NCBI GenBank assembly: GCA_030636125.1
Contig: DAOVXM010000108.1
Coordinates: 1 to 7,729, forward strand
Source: Chloroflexota bacterium
Lineage (GTDB): Bacteria; Chloroflexota; Anaerolineae; Anaerolineales; UBA4823
Length of the DNA stretch: 7,729 nucleotides
Direction of reading: 5' to 3'
Under the pieces are notes generated by a model, which worked only from the letters and a program-made list of their open reading frames with translations, was not told where the DNA came from and made no database searches. This document shows, piece after piece, positions 1-5,750 of this stretch; position 1 is the stretch's first letter, and each line of letters starts with the position of its first letter. The position numbers and the translations under genes were made by a program.

Positions 1-159
1 CCGGTGAGATCGTTTGATGACTTGTTGATTTATATTGCCCTAGAGGCTGAGCCAGGCGAGCAAGTTACTTTGACTATCTGGCGTAATGGTGAATTTCTGG
101 AGGTGACAGTAACATTGGATGATCGCCCGACGGAGTTAACCCCGTCCTTGCATCCATAA
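1..159 (+). CDS. C-terminal fragment of an HtrA/DegP-like serine protease (PDZ domain end), partial at left edge
   Basis: Reading frame 1 is open from the first base to a TAA at 157-159 and gives 52 residues. The fragment reads like the second half of a PDZ domain of a periplasmic or membrane-anchored trypsin-like protease: an S-F-D-D-L-L helix start, then a P-G-E-Q-V-T-L-T-I strand, W-R-N-G-E turn and F-L-E-V-T-V-T-L strand, followed by a short polar tail. In HtrA/DegP proteins this domain binds C-terminal or unfolded peptides and controls the protease. The catalytic domain lies outside the window, so protease activity is inferred from the PDZ style alone; a C-terminal processing protease or another PDZ protein remains possible. 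A hairpin terminator follows 33 bases after the stop, and the gene converges with the minus-strand genes to its right. Confidence 0.65.
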   Translation, partial: PVRSFDDLLIYIALEAEPGEQVTLTIWRNGEFLEVTVTLDDRPTELTPSLHP

Positions 160-192
160 ATCAAGTCGAAAAAGAAAATATTACAGGTAAAG

Positions 193-230
193 CATCCGCC
201 TGACGAATACCACTGGGCGGGTGTTTTCAA
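193..230 (+). terminator. Rho-independent terminator after the PDZ-protein gene
   Basis: Arm CATCCGCC (193-200) pairs with GGCGGGTG (216-223), giving 8 pairs including one G-T, around a 15-base loop. It is followed directly by TTTT and then CAATTT. Position, 33 bases after the TAA at 157-159, and the T run on the plus strand fit termination of the protease transcript. On the minus strand the hairpin lacks a good T run, so it is not an obvious terminator for the converging HAD gene. Confidence 0.65.
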
Positions 231-259
231 TTTAATAGCATCTTAGAATTGAATTCAAC

Positions 260-279
260 GAAGTCCCCGTACTTCTTTT
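260..279 (+). terminator. Weak second hairpin with T run in the convergent gap
   Basis: GAAGT (260-264) and ACTTC (271-275) form a perfect 5-bp stem with a 6-base loop, followed directly by TTTT (276-279) and ATT. It could be a backup terminator for the plus-strand transcript. The stem is short and AT-containing, so chance is a real alternative. The rest of the 160-325 gap shows only a 10-base palindrome, TTGAATTCAA (249-258), and no gene. I see no clear terminator here for the minus-strand series. Confidence 0.3.
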
Positions 280-325
280 ATTATCTCGAAACAGTGTTAG
301 AGATCCACCGAAAGTGAAAACATTA

Positions 326-1102
326 TCAAGAAGACAAATTGTCCAGTAGATAAGGTAGTTCGCTTAAGCTGCCGATGACTGCATCAGGTTGGATTGTTTT
401 ATCGTAGTTATGATTGGCGTCTATATCAGCGCGCCTTGTGATCCAGACGCCGAACATGCCTGTATTATGCGCGCCGAGGATGTCTGCCTCCAATTTATCG
501 CCAACCATTACCGCCCTGGATGGCTGAATTCCCAATTTGTCTAGTGCGGCTTGAAAAATTCTCGGGCTTGGCTTGCGTGTCCCATGGATTGCCGATGACA
601 GGATTATATCCAAGTAAGGTCGAAGTTGCGCTTTGTCTACCAGGTATTGTACATCGTCGTCATCTCCAGCGTTCGAAATGATACCTAAACTATAGCCCTG
701 CTTTTGCAGGTTGAGCAGCGTTGGAATAGCGTCCACTTCCGGCTGCCAGTGGGATTGGCTGACTGTATACATAGCTGCTATGGCTGGTTTAATTACCTCA
801 TCTGGTATGTCGGTGTAATCCCAATCGTTAAGCAGGTTACGCAAGATATTTGTTGTTGTGTGCTCAATAAGGTCGGTCTCACGTGTGGAGAAATTATCTT
901 CCATGCGAGCGCGGAACTGTTCCGTGAAAGCATTTTGCTCTAGGTTAATCCCCATCGTTTGTAAATGACGATGCAATTTAATATCACTCTGCCGGAAAAC
1001 CTCGGACCAATCTCCGTCGAAATAAAGTAAGGTGTTTCCGAGATCAAAAATTACCGCGTCGAAGCGGCGTGTGCCAGATGTAGCATTAAATATATCATTC
1101 AC
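326..1102 (-). CDS. HAD-superfamily (subfamily IA-like) hydrolase, probable phosphatase
   Basis: The product is 258 residues, a normal size for subfamily IA HAD hydrolases. Motif I is F-D-L-G-N-T with the nucleophile Asp at D20. Motif II is I-I-S-N-A with S143, motif III is K177 in T-R-K-P-S-P, and motif IV is G-D-K-L-E-A-D with D202 and D207 as probable Mg2+ ligands. A helical cap domain would lie between about residues 30 and 120. Position +2 after the nucleophile is Gly22 instead of the usual acid/base Asp; D-L-G-N motifs of this kind occur in other HAD proteins such as E. coli YihX. The start is GTG (1100-1102), 2 bases after the stop of the dehydrogenase gene, with a G-rich site 8 bases upstream; no ATG precedes motif I in frame. 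The substrate is unknown. A small phosphorylated metabolite handled together with the neighbouring dehydrogenase is inference. Confidence 0.88.
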   Translation of the reverse strand: MNDIFNATSGTRRFDAVIFDLGNTLLYFDGDWSEVFRQSDIKLHRHLQTMGINLEQNAFTEQFRARMEDNFSTRETDLIEHTTTNILRNLLNDWDYTDIPDEVIKPAIAAMYTVSQSHWQPEVDAIPTLLNLQKQGYSLGIISNAGDDDDVQYLVDKAQLRPYLDIILSSAIHGTRKPSPRIFQAALDKLGIQPSRAVMVGDKLEADILGAHNTGMFGVWITRRADIDANHNYDKTIQPDAVIGSLSELPYLLDNLSS

Positions 1103-1104
1103 CG

Positions 1105-2124
1105 TCAGTACCCCCCATTTGGATCAATTTGGTTATATAGTGGCTGACGCGCCAGGTAACGTTGCAGGTTTGCGGCGAACATCTCCACCGCACGCTCGTC
1201 GTAGTAAGGTGTATTACCCGAGATATGCGGGGTAATGATCACATTTGGTAACTCCCACAGTGGGTTATCAGCTGGGAGTGGTTCTTCTGGAAAGACGTCG
1301 AGAGCAGCGCCGGCGATTTTCTGTTCCTTAAGGATGGGAATTAATGCCTCTTGATCAATGATGCCTCCCCGGGAAATATCGACTAAGAAAGATGATGGCT
1401 TCATCACGTCCAATGCCTCTGTAGAAATCAAATTTAACGTCTGGGCCGTCTTAGGGACAGCAACCACGACAAAATCACACTCCTTGAGCATGGAATGTAA
1501 GGCTTCCGTTGGATATATGCGATCCACAAAATCTCCGGCTTGATCGCCCATCTCTTCAGAGATATAGCCATAATCTTCAGGATGCATCGCATCACGTTTG
1601 GTAGCTAAAACGGTAGCTCCAAAAGAATGTAGTAATCGAGCTAGTTGGCGTCCAATACTTCCGTATCCAACGATGCCCACCGTGCTATCGCGCAACTCTA
1701 AGGGGAGAAATATATCCCAACGGTCATTTGGCCACTCACCATGGTTTTGATGAGTGATCAAACTAGGTAGACGATGACCCAAAGCTAAGAGCATCATCAG
1801 GATATATTCTGCCATTTGTGACGCGGATGCTCCGCTGAGCGTAGTAGCAACCAGATCTGGTTTATTCAAGATAGGATTATCTAAGATATGATCTACCCCA
1901 GCCCAATGGAACTGAATCCAGCGCAACCCAGGTGCCTGCTCTGCTGTTGGTAAGACGTGGTTTGTGTAAAGAATTTCGGTCTTCCCCCATAATTCATCCG
2001 GGATCCCATCAGGTTTCTTTGTACTGCATACCGTGATATCCAATCGTGGTGAGATATCCTTTAAATTCGAAATCAGGTCTTCCGGAAATGGTATAGTAAT
2101 CAGGATATTGATTGGTTTGTTCAT
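1105..2124 (-). CDS. D-2-hydroxyacid dehydrogenase, NAD(P)-dependent
   Basis: The 339-residue length is usual for the family, which interconverts 2-oxoacids and D-2-hydroxyacids in the cytoplasm. The nucleotide-binding domain (about 106-285) carries G-Y-G-S-I-G at 153-158. Catalytic residues are R252 (I-S-R-G-G), E281 (P-E-E-P) and H300 (I-T-P-H-I-S-G). The substrate domain is formed by residues 1-105 and the C-terminal helix. After the second Rossmann strand, where NAD enzymes normally have an acidic residue, the sequence is A-T-K-R (174-177), which suggests NADP(H) use; this is inference. The loop with D-R-I-Y-P (201-205) and the terminal GY match a subgroup I associate with Chloroflexota. 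The ATG start at 2122-2124 has no clear Shine-Dalgarno site; the 61-base AT-rich gap upstream shows no convincing promoter. The HAD gene follows after 2 bases. Glyoxylate/hydroxypyruvate reductase, phosphoglycerate dehydrogenase-like or lactate dehydrogenase roles cannot be separated from sequence. Confidence 0.9.
   Translation of the reverse strand: MNKPINILITIPFPEDLISNLKDISPRLDITVCSTKKPDGIPDELWGKTEILYTNHVLPTAEQAPGLRWIQFHWAGVDHILDNPILNKPDLVATTLSGASASQMAEYILMMLLALGHRLPSLITHQNHGEWPNDRWDIFLPLELRDSTVGIVGYGSIGRQLARLLHSFGATVLATKRDAMHPEDYGYISEEMGDQAGDFVDRIYPTEALHSMLKECDFVVVAVPKTAQTLNLISTEALDVMKPSSFLVDISRGGIIDQEALIPILKEQKIAGAALDVFPEEPLPADNPLWELPNVIITPHISGNTPYYDERAVEMFAANLQRYLARQPLYNQIDPNGGY
1111..1116 (-). 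promoter_or_regulatory. G-rich ribosome binding site supporting the GTG start of the HAD gene
   Basis: On the minus strand a run of six G ends 8 bases before the GTG at 1100-1102. It lies inside the last codons (Pro-Asn-Gly-Gly-Tyr) of the dehydrogenase gene, so translation of the HAD gene is probably coupled to that of the upstream gene. It is G-only and not a full AGGAGG, hence the modest confidence. Confidence 0.4.
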
Positions 2125-2185
2125 TATCGATAATGTAGAATATATGTGAGATAAGTATTGAACATTGTGTGAATCTGCTCTTATT

Positions 2186-3850
2186 TTACCAATTCTCGTC
2201 CGATATGCCTCCTCCCAGGTAACCGAGTTCAGCCAAAATTGCTAATACTTTTTCCCAAGCGCCGGGCTTGACAGTAATTACAGTTGGTCCGAGTGGATCA
2301 CCTAAGAAGCGAGCCGCGCGCGAGTTTTTCAGGGTTTTTAGCATTTTTGGGGATCTTACGCGCAAGATCATAGCACGTTCTATGCGGGCTTCGCTACCAC
2401 GCTTTTCCCACCTTTCAAGAGCTGTGACCAGACTCGGTGGAACAGCAAGCGCGTAGCTTTGAAGCAGCTTGAGCAAGTGGGAAATAAGCAAGCCTTGCTG
2501 GCGGGCGCGCTCAAGCGAGGCGGGGGTTATCCGGTAAGCATATACCATCTCTCTTTCGCCTTCCCAGATGCAAAAACGTGCCGCCTGGTAGCGAGTTGTA
2601 CGGGGTACCAGGCGCGGTACCCGCAGACGCGCGTCAGAACTTACTAGTAAGGAATCATCTTCGTTTTCAAGTCCTTGTGGTGGTGCTCCGTTCAGTAGAT
2701 CGTCTGCCCAGACGGAGAACCTGAAAGCGGTGGGAAATGCACCTCGGCTAGGTGCAGCTAAATCCAAAATACCAAGCCAATACAATGGGCCAGTAACCAT
2801 ATAACGGATCAAGTTACCATCTATTTCGTCCCAATATTCAAAGCCGCGCAGAAATTTCCCGGTCGCAGCATCACGAAGATACCACGAGTCATAGTCACCT
2901 GCAGGTCGTTGGTAGTCCGGTTGTAACTCTTTAATGTCAGCTACGAATGTGGGTAGGCTCCACCAGGTATCGTGTGGCACTGATGATAAAAACTCCAATA
3001 TTGTATAACGTGTACGTAAAGGATCGTTATGCCATTCCCCTTCAGTTTGGAGTCCAGGCAGCAGGCGCAATTCGTTGAATTGGGTTGAGTGCATCCAGGC
3101 GCGTGCCAAATGGGCTAAAGCCTTTCCCCGAGGCATCTCTAGGAAATGTCGCGTAGTGTCAGGATTTGGGAAATTCTTGGCGGGATCGATGATCTCTGCT
3201 GTGATTAGCAGCGCCTTTAAAGCTTCTGGTGTTAGTGCATACTGGTAAGGGGTTTTCCAAGCCGCGTCTTTGAACTCAGGGGATTCTAATGTCAAACCCA
3301 GACGCAGAGCTGCGACGAGGGTACAGGTATGGTCGAGAATATGGTCGTTTGTAGGAATAGGGTATGCGCGTTCAGTAGGGGTAGACGCACGTCCCAAGGG
3401 AGTCCGAATCATTTGCAGTGATTTTGGTAGCACTGAAAGTAAATCATCAGGGATATAGGCATATTCTTGGGGTCCTGAGGGTGAATCTAAAAAGTCGCGT
3501 GCGACCAGTGCTCGGTACCAGAGAATCTCGGCAGGTGAAGATGGGGATAGATAGGGGCGCTCGCGGTCACGGCGGGCTGAGCCCATTTCGCGAACAGCCC
3601 CATAACGGCGAGTGAACAATGGCCAGGGTATTCGCCCATCGTTCTGGAGCAGTTCATCTAAAGCTGCTTGGGCCTCGGTTGGAAGAGTTTCAGTGATCTC
3701 TTCTACCAGATCACGGTCTGACAATGCGAGTTCCAGGTTTTGCAGAGCTTGGCCGGTATCGTTCTCTACCAACTCTAAGCCCCATAATTCGGCGACAATT
3801 CGTAAGTGGCCCAGATCGCGACCTTTCAAGCTATGGGCTAATTTGGGCAT
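2186..3850 (-). CDS. XPB/Ssl2-like helicase-associated winged-helix protein, no helicase motor
   Basis: The product is 554 residues, soluble, without a signal peptide or membrane segment. The C-terminal part (about 403-548) resembles the domain known as 'Helicase XPB/Ssl2 N-terminal': the pattern Y-R-I-T-P-A-S-L-E-R-A-R (439-450), a helix with L-L-K-L-L (459-463), P-P-S-L (471-474), a strand A-M-I-L-R-V (493-498), then L-G-P-T-V-I-T-V-K-P-G (520-530) and a closing E-L-G-Y-L (541-545). In actinobacteria such a stand-alone protein lies next to the XPB/Ercc3 helicase (for example Rv0862c beside Rv0861c). No Walker A (GxGKT) or DExH motif is visible here, so it is not itself a helicase. The N-terminal half (1-140) looks like winged-helix segments (L-P-T-E-A-Q-A-A-L-D-E-L-L, 56-68), as expected for DNA or protein contact. 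A transcription or repair role is inference. The lipid kinase gene ends 42 bases upstream. No clear ribosome binding site is seen. Confidence 0.7.
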   Translation of the reverse strand: MPKLAHSLKGRDLGHLRIVAELWGLELVENDTGQALQNLELALSDRDLVEEITETLPTEAQAALDELLQNDGRIPWPLFTRRYGAVREMGSARRDRERPYLSPSSPAEILWYRALVARDFLDSPSGPQEYAYIPDDLLSVLPKSLQMIRTPLGRASTPTERAYPIPTNDHILDHTCTLVAALRLGLTLESPEFKDAAWKTPYQYALTPEALKALLITAEIIDPAKNFPNPDTTRHFLEMPRGKALAHLARAWMHSTQFNELRLLPGLQTEGEWHNDPLRTRYTILEFLSSVPHDTWWSLPTFVADIKELQPDYQRPAGDYDSWYLRDAATGKFLRGFEYWDEIDGNLIRYMVTGPLYWLGILDLAAPSRGAFPTAFRFSVWADDLLNGAPPQGLENEDDSLLVSSDARLRVPRLVPRTTRYQAARFCIWEGEREMVYAYRITPASLERARQQGLLISHLLKLLQSYALAVPPSLVTALERWEKRGSEARIERAMILRVRSPKMLKTLKNSRAARFLGDPLGPTVITVKPGAWEKVLAILAELGYLGGGISDENW

Positions 3851-3892
3851 GGCAACTTGTACGGTATCTCAATTGTTTAACTCGAGTGTAGA

Positions 3893-4810
3893 TCAGGTCA
3901 TAACTTCCAAGGCGCCTGGTAAGAGTTCCACGGATAGATAATGTAGATCAACACCGAAACCAGCGAATATTTCACCGTCCGTGTGAGCAATTAGGGGACG
4001 GTCAGATTCGATCTCTACCCGGCGAAATGTCCCCATGCGTACTTGAGAAAATCGGCCGTGAGTGCCTCTCATAACTTCTGGAAGTATACGTAGGACAAAC
4101 AAACGCGAGACGGGTCCAATACTTGCATAATGGATGATACCATCATCGACTAGCGCCTCCGGTGCTACATGAAAGCCTCCTCCCTCCCGATCTCCATTGC
4201 ACAGCACTAACATGAACGTCTCTTCGCTCCAACTTTCTTCGTCACTTGAGAACTTTAAATATGGGTTGTCATGGTTTAAGATGATTGTTTGTAATACAGC
4301 GACTAGGTAAGCGAATGTACCCCGCAGGTAAGTTAATTTGTGCAGACGAGTTGTCACTGTCGCGTCAAAACCGATACCGATGGTGTTATCCCAGTATTCA
4401 CAACGTCCTAGGTTATCCTCGATTTTACCGATGTCTACAGGTTTTGGTTTTCCGGTGAAAATTTTGCGTAAGGCAAGATCAGGGTCTTCTGGCATGCCGA
4501 CAGCGTGGGCAAAGTCATTACCAGTACCCAAGGGGATCACGCCTAAACGCGGGCGTTGGTCAGGTGGTACTTGCATTAAACCGTTGATCACCTCGTGAAT
4601 AGTGCCGTCTCCACCGGCAGCGATGACTAGCTCATAACCTTCCTCGGCGGCTTGGCGGGCTAATTCGGTCGCGTGTGTAGGGTAAACTGTTCCGGACCAG
4701 TCTGCCCCACCAAATTCTTGTACTATTGGACGCAAGTCGGCTGATATACGCCAGGCTCTACCCAGGTCAGCGTTGGGATTGATGATCAATTTAACTTTAT
4801 GTTCAGGCAT
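3893..4810 (-). CDS. Diacylglycerol kinase-family (YegS/DgkB-type) lipid kinase
   Basis: The product has 305 residues, the usual length for bacterial YegS/DgkB/BmrU-type kinases, which transfer the gamma-phosphate of ATP to a lipid hydroxyl at the inner face of the membrane. The N-terminal DAGK catalytic domain shows I-I-N-P-N (9-13), the nucleotide-binding G-G-D-G-T (66-70) and P-L-G-T-G-N-D-F (93-100). The C-terminal beta-sandwich domain has I-G-I-G-F-D-A (144-150), G-G-F-H-V-A-P (211-217), V-D-D-G (221-224) and the conserved D-G-E (278-280), where a general acid or base usually lies. No membrane helix is evident. The ATG start at 4808-4810 has AGGA 16 bases upstream (4827-4830), rather far for a ribosome binding site. 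A perfect TATAAT lies at 4851-4856 on the same strand, so the gene may begin its own transcription unit. The lipid substrate (diacylglycerol, phosphatidylglycerol, sphingoid base) cannot be read from sequence. Confidence 0.9.
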   Translation of the reverse strand: MPEHKVKLIINPNADLGRAWRISADLRPIVQEFGGADWSGTVYPTHATELARQAAEEGYELVIAAGGDGTIHEVINGLMQVPPDQRPRLGVIPLGTGNDFAHAVGMPEDPDLALRKIFTGKPKPVDIGKIEDNLGRCEYWDNTIGIGFDATVTTRLHKLTYLRGTFAYLVAVLQTIILNHDNPYLKFSSDEESWSEETFMLVLCNGDREGGGFHVAPEALVDDGIIHYASIGPVSRLFVLRILPEVMRGTHGRFSQVRMGTFRRVEIESDRPLIAHTDGEIFAGFGVDLHYLSVELLPGALEVMT

Positions 4811-4850
4811 TCGTTAATTTAGTTTGTCCTTTTGGGGATGTTCGCTCTTA

Positions 4851-4856
4851 ATTATA
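4851..4856 (-). promoter_or_regulatory. Candidate -10 element upstream of the lipid kinase gene
   Basis: The minus strand reads TATAAT exactly, preceded by TTTT. A start site near 4844 would give a leader of about 34 bases. No recognisable -35 hexamer is found at 16-18 bases spacing and there is no extended-10 TG, so the element may be fortuitous or may be the T-rich tail of the inverted repeat at 4868-4917. Confidence 0.3.
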
Positions 4857-4867
4857 AAAATGCTAGT

Positions 4868-4917
4868 GCAGTTGGGCCTAAATGCATCGGTGGTTTCTGT
4901 TGTCTCCTGCCAACTGC
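4868..4917 (-). repeat. Inverted repeat B (8-bp arms, 34-base loop), possible RNA hairpin
   Basis: GCAGTTGG (4868-4875) and CCAACTGC (4910-4917) are perfect reverse complements around a 34-base loop. On the minus strand the stem is followed 7 bases later by TTTTT (4856-4860). It sits 4 bases from inverted repeat A. It may form part of a terminator or structured leader between the DUF429 gene and the lipid kinase gene. The long loop argues against a classical intrinsic terminator. Confidence 0.45.
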
Positions 4918-4921
4918 TTAA

Positions 4922-4973
4922 AGTGTTGCGCCATTATTACCAAGCTATCGAGTCACTTTCGGCGCGCAACACT
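4922..4973 (-). repeat. Inverted repeat A (10-bp arms, 32-base loop) overlapping the DUF429 stop codon
   Basis: AGTGTTGCGC (4922-4931) and GCGCAACACT (4964-4973) are perfect reverse complements with a 32-base loop. A slipped pairing would add GCC/GGC inside the stem, leaving a 2-base bulge. The outer arm overlaps the TAG stop (4972-4974) of the DUF429 gene. On the minus strand the stem is followed only by TT-AAG, a poor T run, so it may act as mRNA 3' end protection, an attenuator or a weak terminator. Confidence 0.5.
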
Positions 4974-5739
4974 AGTAGCGTGCTTTCAATTCAGATACTG
5001 GTACGGCAATTTGGCCTTCTTCAGGGTCTCCGATTAGGGTAACTTGGTCAGGCTTTGTGTTGGCAAGCCAGGCTGTATAGGCCCCCACTAAGGCGTCTAG
5101 CTCACCTGGGGAGTGAAGTTCATCATCGGGTAAGATTCCTTGCAACAGTCGATGGCGAGTGATTTCTTCAAATAAGCGCATCGGGTCGGGAACGTTGATC
5201 TTATGCTCATAAAGTGCTAACTGGCGTTGAATTCGGCCTTCTAAGGTATGTTTAGGGAGTGGAATTAACCCGAGCATGGTAGCAAAGCAGGCATGTGGAT
5301 ATACCTCAAGGGATTGGTGATGGCTATCTGATGATGGAAAGGGATGATACCCTAAACTTTCCAATCGGTTGTGAAGTAAAAAGCCCATCTTCATCCAGTT
5401 TGGGCACATTTCTACTTGTGACCGTGTTTGGGGCGCAGTGATATTATGTTGGCATAATAGATATTCAGCCATACGGAAATTTGTCCAGCGCCCAGGCCGA
5501 GGGGAGGGTGACAAATGCTCGCGTACCTCCGGGCGTGCCATGACACCCTGGTTGGGCCGGCGGGGAGCGCATACAGAGACCAGGGACTGACGTTGACCGG
5601 CGACGAAGGCTAATATGTCTTCAAAGCTCCCCTGACCGATAGCCAACAATCGACGATCGTTATCCAAAGCCGCATAAGCGAAGGGGCGCTGCCCTGCAGT
5701 GGGATCAATTCCGATGAAAGACATGTTTGTGAATAACAT
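4972..5739 (-). CDS. DUF429 protein, predicted RNase H-fold nuclease (COG4923-like)
   Basis: The 255-residue product fits the DUF429 family, predicted from fold to be RNase H-like nucleases but without an established reaction. Visible signatures are the first strand S-F-I-G-I-D-P-T-A-G (7-16) with D12, the strand V-S-V-C-A-P-R-R-P-N (54-63), the G-R-W...R-M-A-E-Y segment (83-93), L-E-V-Y-P-H-A (144-150) with E145, L-E-G-R-I (166-170) and the helix E-L-D-A-L-V-G-A-Y (213-221) with D215, ending in G-D-P-E-E-G-Q-I-A-V-P. In the family the second strand usually ends in D-A-P; here the Asp position is C57. The first ATG lies 11 bases after the radical SAM stop; a second ATG at codon 6 (5722-5724) gives the more typical start M-S-F-I-G-I-D. 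Neither has a clear Shine-Dalgarno site. Tight spacing suggests co-transcription with the radical SAM gene. The biological role is unknown. Confidence 0.78.
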   Translation of the reverse strand: MLFTNMSFIGIDPTAGQRPFAYAALDNDRRLLAIGQGSFEDILAFVAGQRQSLVSVCAPRRPNQGVMARPEVREHLSPSPRPGRWTNFRMAEYLLCQHNITAPQTRSQVEMCPNWMKMGFLLHNRLESLGYHPFPSSDSHHQSLEVYPHACFATMLGLIPLPKHTLEGRIQRQLALYEHKINVPDPMRLFEEITRHRLLQGILPDDELHSPGELDALVGAYTAWLANTKPDQVTLIGDPEEGQIAVPVSELKARY

Positions 5740-5750
5740 AGTTTGGATGA

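Noticed and set aside
249..258. TTGAATTCAA palindrome in the convergent gap, considered as an operator
   Set aside because: It lies between two converging gene ends with no promoter nearby; probably chance in AT-rich DNA.
3612..3941. Plus-strand ORF of 109 residues opposite the start of the XPB-like gene
   Set aside because: Ser/Arg-rich antisense shadow of a gene with recognisable domain features; no start signals.
4878..4934. 18-residue minus-strand ORF (ATG at 4932-4934, TAG at 4878-4880) in the gap after DUF429, considered as a precursor or leader peptide for the radical SAM enzyme
   Set aside because: It has no ribosome binding site, spans parts of both inverted repeats, and its composition shows no leader/core pattern. 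An 11-residue ORF beginning at 4887 is equally unsupported.
4824..5042. Plus-strand ORF of 72 residues across the lipid kinase/DUF429 gap
   Set aside because: It overlaps the 3' end of the DUF429 gene on the other strand, has no ribosome binding site or promoter, and resembles no known protein.
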